Below, one piece after another: positions 8,735 to 18,033 of a stretch of 64,000 nt of DNA (its first letter is position 1; every line of letters starts with the position of its first letter). The notes below the pieces were generated by a model. It did no database searches and was not told the origin of the DNA. It saw only the letters and a program-made list of their open reading frames with translations. The position numbers and the translations under genes were made by a program. Origin of the DNA: UBA10649 sp963700255 (GTDB lineage: Bacteria > Actinomycetota > Actinomycetes > S36-B12); contig CAVOWW010000022.1 in NCBI GenBank assembly GCA_963700255.1, forward strand, positions 1-64,000. The letters are read 5' to 3'.

Positions 8735-10344
8735 ATGACCGAAGTGCCTCCCCTCCTGGCGGGCGAGGGCTCCGCCTCGACCCACGAGGCCTCCCGGCGC
8801 CGGTCGTTCGCCGTCATCAGCCACCCGGACGCCGGCAAGTCGACCCTGACGGAGGCGCTCACCCTCCACGCGCGTGCCATCACGCAGGCGGGGGCCATCC
8901 ACGGCAAGGCCGGCCGCGCCGCCACCGTCTCCGACTGGATGGACATGGAGAAGGACCGCGGCATCTCCATCAGCTCCTCGGCCCTGCAGTTCCCCTACCG
9001 CGATGCGGTGATCAACCTGGTCGACACCCCCGGGCACGCGGACTTCTCGGAGGACACCTACCGGGTCCTGTCCGCCGTCGACAGCGCGGTCATGCTCATC
9101 GACGCCGCCAAGGGCATGGAGCCGCAGACGCGCAAGCTCTTCGCCGTCTGCAAGCAGCGCGGCATCCCCGTCGTCACCGTCATCAACAAGTGGGACCGAC
9201 CCGGCCTCGACGCCCTCGCGCTGCTGGACGAGGTCCAGGCCCGCACGGGCCTGACGCCGACCCCCTGACCTGGCCCGTCGGCATCGCCGGTGACTTCCGC
9301 GGCGTCCTGGATCGCCGCACCGGCGGCTTCATCCGGTTCACCCGTACCGCAGGCGGAGCGACGATCGCCCCTGAGGAGCACCTTGACCCCGAACGGGCTC
9401 TTCGCGAGGAGGGCGACGCGTGGGCAGCGGCCGTGGAGGAGCACGAGCTGCTCGAGCTCGAGGGTCGCCACCACGACCAGGAGGGCTTCCTGTCGGGGCG
9501 CACGACACCGGTGCTGTTCGCCGCCGCCGTCCTGAACTTCGGGGTCGGCGAGCTGCTGGACGTCCTTCACGACCTCGCCCCGGCACCGTCCGCACGACCG
9601 GACATCGACGGCAACCGCCGTCCGATCGACGCGCCGTTCAGCGCGCAGGTGTTCAAGGTGCAGGCCGGCATGGACCGCGCGCACCGCGACCGGCTCGCGT
9701 TCGCCCGCGTCTGCTCGGGCGTGTTCCACCGCGGTGACGTCATCACCCACGAGCCGACCGGTCGTGGATTCGCGACGAAGTACGCGCACTCGGTCTTCGG
9801 CCGCCAGCGTGAGGTGCTGGACATCGCGTACCCCGGTGACGTCATCGGCCTGGTCAACGCCGGCACCCTGCGCGCGGGCGACAGCCTGTACATGGACCGC
9901 AAGGTCACGTTCCCGCCGCTGCCCCTGTTCGCCCCGGAGCACTTCGCCATCCTCCGGGCCAAGGACCCCAGCCGCTACAAGCAGTTCCGCAAGGGTGTCG
10001 AGCAGCTGGACCACGAGGGGGTCGTGCAGGTGCTCCGCTCCGACCGCCGGGGCGACCAGGCACCCGTGCTCGCCGCCGTCGGGCCGATGCAGTTCGAGGT
10101 GGTCACGCACCGCATGGAGGGCGAGTTCTCCACGTCGGTGACCCTCGAGCGACTCGACTACACGATGGCCCGCCGGACCGACGCCGCAGCCATCCCGCTG
10201 CTGGCAGCCAGGCCCGATGTCGAGGTCATGGTGCGCAGCGACGGGGTGCACCTCGCGCTGCTCCGGAGCAACTGGCAGCTGCAGCGCATCCGCCAGGAGA
10301 TCAAGGGCGTCACGCTCGAGCCCCTCGTAGCCGACGTCGACTGA
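8735..10344 (+). CDS. prfC: Peptide chain release factor 3 (RF3), interrupted by one frameshift
   Basis: Begins at the ATG at 8735 (MTEVPPLLAGEG). GTPase motifs are clear: P-loop SHPDAGKSTLTEAL, switch I RGISISSSALQF, DTPGHADFSEDTYR and NKWDRP. The second half carries the RF3 domains (AGDFRGVLDRRTGGFIRF, DPSRYKQFRKGVEQLDHEG, PVLAAVGPMQFEVV). RF3 recycles RF1 and RF2 after termination. The frame breaks at 9262-9268, where ACC CCC TGA reads as a stop; one more C in the C5 run would restore LTPTPLTWPVGIAG. Everything else is intact, so a sequencing error is the simplest explanation. The next gene starts two bases after its stop. Confidence 0.85.
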
Positions 10345-10346
10345 CC

Positions 10347-11066
10347 ATGGGTCACCGCGACGTGAGTCCGCGCATCGAGGAGCTCGACTGGGCCGCCACC
10401 CCGATGGGTGACCTCACCCTGCGACGACGCCGGGACCCCGTGGCCGGCGTCGAGGTGTTCGAGGTGAAGCTGGGCGAGGAGTTCCTCATGTCCAGCCTGT
10501 TCACCGTGGCCGAGATCGAGCTGGCCACGCGCGCGCTCCACCTCCTCGACGGCGATGATCTCGACGTGGTCGTCGGGGGCCTGGGGCTCGGCTACACCGC
10601 CGCCGCCGCGCTCGAGGATCCCCGCGTGCGCTCCCTCATCGTCGTCGAGCGCCTGGCCCCCGTCATCCAGTGGCACGAGCGTCGGCTCGTCCCCTCGGCC
10701 GTCCCGTCCTCCGCCCGGACCCGGCTCGTCAACGAGGACTTCTTCGCCCTTGCCGCCGCGAGCGGCTTCGACCCGGACTCCCCCGACCGCCAGTTCGACG
10801 CCATCCTTCTCGACGTCGACCACTCCCCCCGGCACCTGCTCAGCCCAGCCCACGCGAGCCTCTACACCCCCGAGGGATCCCGCCTGCTCGCGAATCGCCT
10901 GCACCCCGGCGGCGTCTTCGCACTGTGGTCGAACGATCCGCCCGATCCCGAGTACGTGGGCACTCTCCAGACGGCCTTCGCCCATGTGCGCGCCGAGGTG
11001 GTGGAGTTCGAGAATCCGCTGCAGGGACGACCCGCCACGAACACCGTGTACCTGGGGGCGCCGTGA
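10347..11066 (+). CDS. Spermidine-synthase-like methyltransferase-fold protein
   Basis: A 239-residue soluble protein that starts 2 bp after prfC, so it is almost certainly co-transcribed. The Rossmann core has the SAM/dcSAM-binding pattern VVVGGLGLGYTAAAAL, followed by an acidic strand end (IVVERLAPVIQWH) and the DAILLDVDHSPRHLLS stretch, as in spermidine-synthase-like proteins. The family includes aminopropyltransferases and methyltransferases; the typical polyamine-site residues are not obvious, so the reaction is open. Confidence 0.75.
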   Translation: MGHRDVSPRIEELDWAATPMGDLTLRRRRDPVAGVEVFEVKLGEEFLMSSLFTVAEIELATRALHLLDGDDLDVVVGGLGLGYTAAAALEDPRVRSLIVVERLAPVIQWHERRLVPSAVPSSARTRLVNEDFFALAAASGFDPDSPDRQFDAILLDVDHSPRHLLSPAHASLYTPEGSRLLANRLHPGGVFALWSNDPPDPEYVGTLQTAFAHVRAEVVEFENPLQGRPATNTVYLGAP

Positions 11067-11096
11067 CAGGCACTCTGAGGGCGCCCGATCGATCGT

Positions 11097-12083
11097 CTAG
11101 GCCCCGTTCTCATGCACGTCGATCGCGTCCAGCAGCTCGGCCCCGAGCCGGTCCACGGATCGGCTGGTGCCGGAGAGCACGACGGCACCCGCACCACGCT
11201 CACGGTCGACCCCGATCCAGGAGGCGAACCCGCCCGTTCGGCCGTTGTGCCACGTGAGGGTGCTGCCCTTTCGGGGCACGATCATCCACGCGGCACCGAT
11301 GCTCGCGGGTCCGGCAACCCGGTTGACTGGCTGAAGGGCGAGGATGCCGGGCGCGGTGCCGTCGAGAAGGGCACGCAGCAGGAGGCTCATGTCCGTGATG
11401 CTGGCGCGGATCCCGCCCGCGGGTGCGAGCGCCTCCCCCGTCCAGGGATCCTGACGCCGCCCACGACGGGAGTATCCGGGCAGTGCGGTGGGCCTGAGGT
11501 CCTCGATCCCGTAGGGCGCGTACGCGCCGGCCATCCCGACAGGACCGGTGAGGCGAGTCCTGAGCAGCTGCCCGAATGTGGTGCCGTAGGCGGATGCGAC
11601 CGCATGACCGAGGAGCTCGAATCCGAGGTTCGAGTAGCGGAAACGGCGCCTCCCGACGGCGGTCAGGCGGGCCTGCGCCAGGAGCTCGTCCAGGGAGTCG
11701 CCATACGGGTTCGCCCCTCGTCTCCACATCTCCCACGTGCGTCGCACGGTTCTCATGCCGGCAGGCAGTCGAGGCAGTCCCGATCGGTGGGTGGCCAGGT
11801 CGGACAGGGCGATCGCACCCACGTCTCCGTCCCCGACGTCAAGGAGGTCGCCCAGGCGCATGCTCGGCTTCACGCCACCGCCGGCGACCGCGTCCGCGTA
11901 GAGGAGGCCGGTCACTGCCTTCGAGATCGAGCCGATCTCGAAGTCGCCATCAGGATCTGCACCCACGACAGCCGTCGCGCAGGACTCACGACTCACGGTG
12001 GCGGCGGCCACGGCCCCGTGGCGGCCACGGATCGCGCCGACCAGGCGCTCGTGGAGCCCGTCCGAATCGTCGCGCACGGTCAC
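11097..12083 (-). CDS. Serine hydrolase of the beta-lactamase class C / PBP family
   Basis: A 328-residue protein from a GTG at 12083. It shows all three active-site motifs of the family: SISK (S-x-x-K nucleophile), YSN (Y-x-N) and HNG (the H/K-x-G box). There is no signal peptide, which argues against a periplasmic beta-lactamase and for an esterase or peptidase of this fold. Its start overlaps the stop of the MmcQ/YjbR-like gene (GTGA), so the two are translationally coupled. Confidence 0.85.
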   Translation of the reverse strand: MTVRDDSDGLHERLVGAIRGRHGAVAAATVSRESCATAVVGADPDGDFEIGSISKAVTGLLYADAVAGGGVKPSMRLGDLLDVGDGDVGAIALSDLATHRSGLPRLPAGMRTVRRTWEMWRRGANPYGDSLDELLAQARLTAVGRRRFRYSNLGFELLGHAVASAYGTTFGQLLRTRLTGPVGMAGAYAPYGIEDLRPTALPGYSRRGRRQDPWTGEALAPAGGIRASITDMSLLLRALLDGTAPGILALQPVNRVAGPASIGAAWMIVPRKGSTLTWHNGRTGGFASWIGVDRERGAGAVVLSGTSRSVDRLGAELLDAIDVHENGA

Positions 12084-12457
12084 TGCGCCGCATCGAGCTC
12101 TGCGAGCATTCGGGCGGAGGCGACCATGCGGTACGACGCCTCGAGGAGCTCCGCCACCTCGTCCCAGTCCGTGCCGGGCCCGTCGAGGTCGAGGCCGAGC
12201 CGGTCGGGGTAGTACGGGGGCACGAAGAACCGCTCGTCGGCCCGCATCCCCTGCTCGTCAGCGGGATCGACCCGCAGGACGACCGCATGGGGATGCGAGG
12301 GACCGGCACCGTAGATCGCGAAGACCTGCCTGGACCCGGCTCGGAAGTGGGGCCTGCCATGCGACTCGAACTCGAGCGCCTGCGGCAGGGCGGCGCAGCA
12401 CGCCCGCAGGCGCGCCAGCAGCGGATCCGCGTCGTCGTACATCCGAGGGTGAGCCAT
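12080..12457 (-). CDS. MmcQ/YjbR-like small protein
   Basis: A 125-residue protein from the ATG at 12457 with a GAGGGAG ribosome site. The pattern of an acidic N-terminal helix, ESHGRPHFRAGSRQVFAIYG, VVLRVDPADEQ and a C-terminal helical DWDEVAELLEASYRMVA resembles the MmcQ/YjbR family, a small DNA-binding-like fold without a settled function. It lies between tetR and the serine hydrolase on the same strand and overlaps the latter by 4 bp. Confidence 0.75.
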   Translation of the reverse strand: MAHPRMYDDADPLLARLRACCAALPQALEFESHGRPHFRAGSRQVFAIYGAGPSHPHAVVLRVDPADEQGMRADERFFVPPYYPDRLGLDLDGPGTDWDEVAELLEASYRMVASARMLAELDAAQ

Positions 12458-12471
12458 CACGCAAGTCTCCC

Positions 12472-13011
12472 TCAGCCCAGTCCGAGCTCCCGTGCCGCCA
12501 CGTTGGCCGCCCGGGGACCCGACATGCGTCGGAGCAGGAGCAGCCCGTCGAGGACGGCGACCGCTGCGAGGGCCTGGCGGCGGCGTTCGGCCCGGGTGGG
12601 TGCCGCCACTCGAGGCTCGAGCCAGTCGACCCAGCCCTCGATGAGCCCCGGCGCCAGAGCTGCGTACGGCTCGGTGCCGGCACTGGCAAGCCCGACGATC
12701 TCGAAGTAGACGGCGAAGACGGGATCCACGGTCGGATGGGCCAGGGCCGGCCATGCGCGGCGTTGCAGGTCGTGCACGGGGAGCGGGTCGTCGCCGAAGG
12801 CACTGTCCAGCGCGGACTGCAGCTGAGCGCCGAGTGCGACGATCACGGACGTCACGAGATCCGTCTTCGTCGGGAAGTAGTAGACGACTGTCCGGTCGCT
12901 GATGCCGAGGCGATCGCCCACGGACTTGAAGGTGAGCATCCCGATCCCGGACTCGGCAGCCAGCCCCGCGGCCGCCGTCAGGATGTCTTCCCGGGAGTGC
13001 TTGTATCCCAC
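12472..13011 (-). CDS. TetR-family transcriptional regulator
   Basis: A 179-residue regulator from a GTG at 13011. Residues 1-50 form the TetR helix-turn-helix (ILTAAAGLAAESG, FKSVGDRLGISDRTVVYYFPTKTDLV); the rest is a helical ligand-binding domain. It is divergent from a small membrane-protein gene, and a perfect inverted repeat between the two (13035-13054) is the likely operator. This arrangement suggests self-repression and control of the membrane protein. The downstream MmcQ-like gene and hydrolase probably share its transcript. Confidence 0.9.
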   Translation of the reverse strand: MGYKHSREDILTAAAGLAAESGIGMLTFKSVGDRLGISDRTVVYYFPTKTDLVTSVIVALGAQLQSALDSAFGDDPLPVHDLQRRAWPALAHPTVDPVFAVYFEIVGLASAGTEPYAALAPGLIEGWVDWLEPRVAAPTRAERRRQALAAVAVLDGLLLLRRMSGPRAANVAARELGLG

Positions 13012-13034
13012 CCCTTGATCGTAGTCGAGGCTTC

Positions 13035-13054
13035 AACTACGCTACTTCGTAGTT
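13035..13054. promoter_or_regulatory. Probable TetR operator
   Basis: AACTACG-CTACTT-CGTAGTT is a perfect 7-6-7 inverted repeat centred between the divergent tetR start (13011) and the membrane-protein start (13081). A further CGTAG half-site lies at 13020-13024. The AT-rich stretch just downstream (13061-13070) probably holds the -10 of the plus-strand promoter. Confidence 0.75.
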
Positions 13055-13080
13055 AGCACTACAATTTATCGGAGGTCACC

Positions 13081-13488
13081 ATGGAGGAACGTCGCAGCGG
13101 AGGCGGGATCACCGGGTTCGTCGTCGGAGCGCTCGTCGCCCTGGTGTTCGCACTCGTGATCAGGATGCTGCCCGAGTCCCTGTTCCTCGAGACCTCCTGG
13201 CGGGTCGCGGTCTACATCGCGTGCGCACTGGCGGCGCCGCCCACCGTGTGGTTCCTCCAGTGGGTCGCGCGGATTCGGCATGCCGACGAGCGACTGGTCT
13301 TCACGTGGGCGGCCGCCGGCGCCATGACGTTCGACGGCCTGGCCATCGGCTTCGTCCCAGAGCTGTATGGGCAGACCGGTCAGGCGCTGGCATGGGCGGC
13401 GTCCGCACTTCTCTTCGCCTTCGCGAGCCTGATCATCGCCGGTCAGCTCATGCTCGGCCGGGTGGTGCCGGCGCAGGTCACGACCTAG
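13081..13488 (+). CDS. Small four-helix membrane protein
   Basis: A 135-residue integral membrane protein with a strong GGAGG site before the ATG at 13081. Four hydrophobic segments are visible (GFVVGALVALVFALVI, VAVYIACALAAPPTVWFL, LVFTWAAAGAMTFDGLAIGF, ALAWAASALLFAFASLIIAG). It resembles uncharacterised membrane proteins that sit beside TetR regulators. Likely controlled by the divergent TetR through the operator at 13035-13054. No transport or enzyme motif is recognisable. Confidence 0.7.
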   Translation: MEERRSGGGITGFVVGALVALVFALVIRMLPESLFLETSWRVAVYIACALAAPPTVWFLQWVARIRHADERLVFTWAAAGAMTFDGLAIGFVPELYGQTGQALAWAASALLFAFASLIIAGQLMLGRVVPAQVTT

Positions 13489-13508
13489 GCACCACGATGC
13501 GGGGCCTA

Positions 13509-14162
13509 CTACGGGCCGACGCGCCCGGTCTCGTAGGCCCACATCGCCATCTCGACGCGATTCCGCGCGCCGATCTTGCCCATGAGGCTCGCCAGATGCG
13601 TCTTGACGGTGCTGAGGCTGATGTGGAGCTCGTCGGCGATCTCGGCGTTCGTGCGTCCTCTGGCCAGCGTCACGAGCACCTCCTCCTCCCGACTCGTGAG
13701 CGGCACGATCGGCTGTCCCGGGGCCACGGCCGAACTCGATCGGGCGAACTCGGCGAGCAGCCTGGCGGTGACGTTGGGCGCGATGAGCGCATCCCCGTCC
13801 GCTGCCGCGTGGATCGCCTGGACGAGCAGCTCGGGCCCGCAGTCCTTCAGCAGGAATCCACGTGCGCCGGCCTTCAAGGCGCCGTGGACGTACTCGTCCA
13901 GATCGAACGTGGTGATGACGACGATGGCGATCGGATCGGCAACGTCGGGGCCGGCGAGCTGCCGCGTGGCCTCGATGCCGTCGACCTCGGGCATGCGGAT
14001 GTCGAACAGGCACACGTCGGGCCGCAGTCGTCGTGCCATCGCGACTGCCTCGCGCCCGTCGGCCGCGTTCCCGACCACCTCGATATCCGGCTGCGCGTCC
14101 AGGATCATCGTGAGGCCGGTGCGGACGAGCTCCTGGTCGTCGGCCACGAGCACCCGGATCAT
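13509..14162 (-). CDS. NarL/LuxR-type response regulator
   Basis: A 217-residue regulator. The receiver domain (about 1-120) has the acidic pocket VLVADDQE, phospho-acceptor Asp in CLFDIRMPEVDG and conserved Lys in GFLLKDCG. The C-terminal LuxR helix-turn-helix reads LTSREEEVLVTLARGRTNAE and STVKTHLASLMGKI. Its ATG overlaps the stop of the histidine kinase gene (ATGA at 14159-14162), so the two form an operon. The divergent MMPL exporter is the obvious candidate target. Confidence 0.93.
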   Translation of the reverse strand: MIRVLVADDQELVRTGLTMILDAQPDIEVVGNAADGREAVAMARRLRPDVCLFDIRMPEVDGIEATRQLAGPDVADPIAIVVITTFDLDEYVHGALKAGARGFLLKDCGPELLVQAIHAAADGDALIAPNVTARLLAEFARSSSAVAPGQPIVPLTSREEEVLVTLARGRTNAEIADELHISLSTVKTHLASLMGKIGARNRVEMAMWAYETGRVGP

Positions 14163-15304
14163 CGCGCACCTCCCGCGCGCGGGAGGACGGCCGAGACGGT
14201 CCAGCCGCGTCCCGGACCGGGGCCCGCGTCGAGGGTGCCGCCGAGCAGTGCGGCTCGCTCCTTCATGCCCACGATCCCGTACCCCCAGGAGGACCGGTTG
14301 GCAGACGTCGGGTCGCCGTCGTCGACGACGGTGAGTCGCACGGAGTCCGCGTCCCCCACGACGCGCACGTCGATCCGCGTGGCATGCCGCGCGTGGCGGA
14401 CGGCGTTGGTGATCGACTCCTGCGCGAGCCGGTAGACAGCCGCGCCGATCGAGGGGCGCAGGTCGTCCACATCGCCGGACACCTGCACGCTCACGGGTGG
14501 AGTGCCGTCGGCGACGCTGGCGAGAAGCACCAGGTCGGCGACACCACGTTGCGGTACGAGCTCGGCAGCCGAGCCGTCGCGGAGGGTGCCGACGATGTCC
14601 CGCATCTCGGCGAGAGTCAGCGAAGCCTCCGACTCGATGACGCGGAGTGCCTCGATCGCCGCGTCCGGCCGGGAACCTGCGGTGACGCGGCCCGCCTGCG
14701 CCTGGATCACGATCGCGGAGACATGGTGGGCCACCGTGTCATGCAGCTCACGTGCCAGCTGCTCGCGCTCGCGCATCTTCACCTGGTCCAGCTCCCTCGT
14801 GCGGGAGTTGGACTGGTACCGCACCGCAAGTCCGAGGAGCGCGGGCACCAGCAGGATCGGGATGCCGACGAGGAGGTCACCGACGTTCAGGTGCACCAGC
14901 GTTCGGACGACATGCAGGCCGAGGGTGACGACCAGACCGAGGATGATGTCGCGTCCCGAGGCCCAACGGGCCAGTGCGTACGGCAGCAGGAGCACGAAGG
15001 CCATCGTGTAGAGGCCGAAGGGCTCCTCCCGCGTGGCGGGAGCAAGCACGTCGATCACCGTCAGCGATCCGAACACGACGACGATGACGGCCAGCGGGTG
15101 CGTGCGACGCCAGAGCAGGGACGGGATCATCACCACGGCGAAGATGATCGCGAGCGGTCGCCACAGGACATCCGGGCGAAGGACCCCCTCGATGACGGCA
15201 GCCGTCTCGAGCGCGGCCACGAGGACCCAGTCGCGCCACACGCGACGCGGAGGATTCGGGATGGCCGGCTCGTCCCACAGCGAGAGAACGCCCTGTCGCA
15301 CCAC
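14159..15304 (-). CDS. Sensor histidine kinase (HisKA_3 type)
   Basis: Taken from a GTG at 15304, giving 381 residues; the frame stays open to 15409 and 15301 is another option. The N-terminal half has several membrane helices (PLAIIFAVVMIPSLL, LAVIVVVFGSLTVIDVLA, FVLLLPYALARWA, ILLVPALLGLAV). The HisKA_3 dimerisation motif ELHDTVAHHVSAIVIQAQ holds the phospho-accepting His, followed by an HATPase domain (LAQESITNAVRHARHA, GYGIVGMKERAALLGG). The partner is the response regulator immediately downstream. The signal sensed is unknown. Confidence 0.9.
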   Translation of the reverse strand: MVRQGVLSLWDEPAIPNPPRRVWRDWVLVAALETAAVIEGVLRPDVLWRPLAIIFAVVMIPSLLWRRTHPLAVIVVVFGSLTVIDVLAPATREEPFGLYTMAFVLLLPYALARWASGRDIILGLVVTLGLHVVRTLVHLNVGDLLVGIPILLVPALLGLAVRYQSNSRTRELDQVKMREREQLARELHDTVAHHVSAIVIQAQAGRVTAGSRPDAAIEALRVIESEASLTLAEMRDIVGTLRDGSAAELVPQRGVADLVLLASVADGTPPVSVQVSGDVDDLRPSIGAAVYRLAQESITNAVRHARHATRIDVRVVGDADSVRLTVVDDGDPTSANRSSWGYGIVGMKERAALLGGTLDAGPGPGRGWTVSAVLPRAGGAR

Positions 15305-15437
15305 CCCCGCAGCGTAGATGCTGCGCCGCGAGCGCGGATCGGCCGAAAGGACGACGCGGACGCCCACCGGGCGGCCGAGGGAAGTCGGGCCTGCAGGCCG
15401 ATCCCCCAAACCCCTGGAGTGACCAGCCTGTATCCGG

Positions 15438-15454
15438 GTCGGTACCGCACCGAC
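15438..15454. promoter_or_regulatory. Inverted repeat before the MMPL exporter gene
   Basis: GTCGGT-ACCGC-ACCGAC is a perfect 6-5-6 inverted repeat 33 bp before the exporter start codon. It lies in the 180-bp gap separating the divergent histidine kinase and exporter genes. It is a plausible site for the neighbouring NarL-type regulator, though short. Confidence 0.4.
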
Positions 15455-15486
15455 GCCGAGGCAGTCAGATACCGGGAGTGGTCACC

Positions 15487-17664
15487 ATGTCGAGCTACCT
15501 GTTTCGTTGGGGCAGATTCGCCGCGACGCATGCGTGGGCGGTCATCGCCGCCTGGGTCGTGGCAGCCATTCTCGTGGTCGGCGCGTCGGCCGGCATCGGC
15601 GAGGAGATGGAGGACTCCTTCGTCGTCCCCGGTCTGGACTCGCAGGCCGCCGTCGACCTCCTCCAGTCGGCTGGCGCCACCGGCGGGGGGATCACGGCGC
15701 AGGTCGTCATGACGCCGATCGATGACACCGCGACCTTCACCACCTCGACGGCGGCGCAGGCCGCCCTCGACCAGGTCCGCGCCACCGTCACCGACCTTCC
15801 GAACGTGGTGGGGACCACCGAGGAGGTCTCAGCCGACGGAGCCGTGGCCATCGTCCGCGTGCAGTACCCGACCGTGGATGCGCTGACCACCGACGACCTG
15901 GAGGGCCTCAAGAGCGCAGTCGCCGACGCCCGCGTCGGGTCGCCGCTGCGGATCGAGGCGGGCGGGGACCTCTTCTTCACCTTCGAGGAGACCGCGGCTG
16001 CCACCGGAGAGCTCGTCGGGATCATCGCCGCGATGGTCATCCTGCTGATCGCCTTCGGGTCGATCATCGCGATGGGCCTGCCCATCGGTATCGCCCTCAT
16101 CGGCCTCGCGGTCGGCGTCAGCTCGATGGCCCTCGTCACCCGCATCATCGACATCCCCAGCTGGGCGCCGCAGATGGCGACGATGATCGCGCTCGGGGTG
16201 GGCATCGACTACGCCTTGTTCCTCGTCACCCGGCACCGCGAGTTCCTGGCGCAGGGCCTGCCCGTGCCGGAGGCCGCTGGCCGTGCCGTCGCCACGGCGG
16301 GGCAGACCGTGATCTTCGCCGGCGGCACCGTCGTGATCGCCGTGCTCGGCATGGCCTTCGCGGGCATCCCCTTCATGACGGCGGCCGGGGTCGCGACGTC
16401 GATCATCGTGCTCGCGATGGTCACCGCCTCGGTGACCCTGCTGCCCGCGCTGCTCGGGATCGCCGGACAGCGCATCAACCGGCGTGGGCATCGCGGCATC
16501 GTCACCGCCGACACGCACCATGTCAGTGCGCGCTGGATGAGGTGGGGTTCGCATGTCTCCCGCAACTCATGGGTGTACCTCATCGGGACGACGACCCTGC
16601 TGGTCGCGCTGGCCGCGCCCGCGCTCGCCCTGCGGATGGGCTTCCCCGACGAGGGCTCGCTGCCTCCGTCCCGCACCGAGCGGCTCGCCTACGACCTCGT
16701 CGCCGACGGGTTCGGTCCCGGCATCAACGGCCCCCTGCTCATCGCGATCGACGTGTCATCCGATCTCACGGTCGTCGAGCCGTTGCGCCAGGCGATCGCC
16801 GCAGATCCCGGGATTGCGTCCGTCACCCCCGCCGAGGTCAACACCTCGGCCGGCGTCGCGACGATGCTCGCCTTCCCGACCACCGCACCCCAGGACGGGG
16901 CCACGCTCACCACGATCGAGCGACTCCGAGAGGAGGCGTTCCCGCCCGTGCTCGCTGGGAGCACAGCATCCGCCCACATCGGCGGCCAGACGGCGAGCTG
17001 GGCCGACATCGGCCACAAGGTCCGCGATCGGCTCCCCCTGTTCATCGCCGGCGTCATCCTCATGTCCTGCGTGCTGCTGCTGTTCGTGTTCCGCTCCGTC
17101 CTGGTGCCACTCAAGGCAGCGGTCATGACGCTGCTCAGCATCGGTGCCGCGTACGGCGTCATCGTCATGGTCTTCCAGTGGGGCTGGGGCATGAGCCTCA
17201 TCGGCCTCGAGTCGACCGTTCCGGTGATCCCCTTCATCCCCATGTTCATGTTCGCCGTGCTGTTCGGGCTCTCGATGGACTACGAGGTCTTCCTGCTGTC
17301 GCGCATCCGCGAGGAGTACCTGCGCACGGGCGACACCGGTGCGTCCATCGTCCGGGGCATCGCGTCGTCGGCTCGCGTGATCACCTCGGCCGCGCTGATC
17401 ATGATCTGCGTCTACCTGGGGTTCGTCCTCGGCGAGGACCCGGCCACCAAGATGATGGGCCTGGGCCTGGCCACCGCGATCCTCATCGATGCCACGCTCG
17501 TGCGCATGGTGCTCGTGCCCGCGGCGATGACGCTCATGGGCAGGGCCAACTGGTGGCTGCCGGCGTGGCTCGACCGGCTGCTGCCGACGATCGACATCGA
17601 GGGGCGAGCCGACCGGTCGACGGAGGCTGCTGAGCCGGTGACGACGACCAGCATGCGCTCCTGA
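15487..17664 (+). CDS. MMPL-family RND transporter
   Basis: A 725-residue protein from the ATG at 15487, placed 8 nt after CGGGAG; a GTG at 15478 is in frame. It has the duplicated MMPL layout: a first helix at the N-terminus (WAVIAAWVVAAILVVGASAG), an extracytoplasmic loop, five helices containing the GVGIDYALFLVTRHRE motif, a second loop, and a second bundle with FGLSMDYEVFLLSRIREE. The Asp-Tyr pairs in these motifs form the proton relay. Such proteins export lipids, siderophores or drugs. It is divergent from a two-component system that probably controls it. Confidence 0.92.
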   Translation: MSSYLFRWGRFAATHAWAVIAAWVVAAILVVGASAGIGEEMEDSFVVPGLDSQAAVDLLQSAGATGGGITAQVVMTPIDDTATFTTSTAAQAALDQVRATVTDLPNVVGTTEEVSADGAVAIVRVQYPTVDALTTDDLEGLKSAVADARVGSPLRIEAGGDLFFTFEETAAATGELVGIIAAMVILLIAFGSIIAMGLPIGIALIGLAVGVSSMALVTRIIDIPSWAPQMATMIALGVGIDYALFLVTRHREFLAQGLPVPEAAGRAVATAGQTVIFAGGTVVIAVLGMAFAGIPFMTAAGVATSIIVLAMVTASVTLLPALLGIAGQRINRRGHRGIVTADTHHVSARWMRWGSHVSRNSWVYLIGTTTLLVALAAPALALRMGFPDEGSLPPSRTERLAYDLVADGFGPGINGPLLIAIDVSSDLTVVEPLRQAIAADPGIASVTPAEVNTSAGVATMLAFPTTAPQDGATLTTIERLREEAFPPVLAGSTASAHIGGQTASWADIGHKVRDRLPLFIAGVILMSCVLLLFVFRSVLVPLKAAVMTLLSIGAAYGVIVMVFQWGWGMSLIGLESTVPVIPFIPMFMFAVLFGLSMDYEVFLLSRIREEYLRTGDTGASIVRGIASSARVITSAALIMICVYLGFVLGEDPATKMMGLGLATAILIDATLVRMVLVPAAMTLMGRANWWLPAWLDRLLPTIDIEGRADRSTEAAEPVTTTSMRS

Positions 17665-17811
17665 GCATCGCCGCACCGGTGAGCACCGGACTGTTCCGTT
17701 GGTCTCACCCCCGCCCCGAGGGCTCGCGCGACCGGCAACACGTGTCGAGCAGGGCTAGCGTCGGGAGCGGGGGGCTTCGGGGCTCTCGGTGCCCCGTTGC
17801 CGGAGGCAGCC

Positions 17812-18012
17812 ATGGAGGCCACCGAACGCGCCCATCCGTCCTACCCCATCGCCACGGCCGTGGAGCGGACGACTGCTCGCACCGTGGTGCCGGATCCCGT
17901 GCCCGACGCGTCGATGAAGTACCTGCCCTGCGACGTGGCCGCGTACCTGGCGGTCGGTGACGGGACCGTCGGCCCCGGTCTGGAGACTCGGGCTCGGCGG
18001 CGCAGCCGATGA
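17812..18012 (+). CDS. Small hypothetical protein
   Basis: A 66-residue frame (MEATERAHPSYPIATAV...) with a good GGAGG site 6-10 nt before the ATG at 17812. No membrane segment, signal or metal motif is seen, apart from KYLPCDVAAYLAV in the middle. It is supported by the ribosome site and position in a gap between genes, not by any family resemblance. Confidence 0.35.
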   Translation: MEATERAHPSYPIATAVERTTARTVVPDPVPDASMKYLPCDVAAYLAVGDGTVGPGLETRARRRSR

Positions 18013-18033
18013 CGACTCGTCGGTCGTCGCCCG

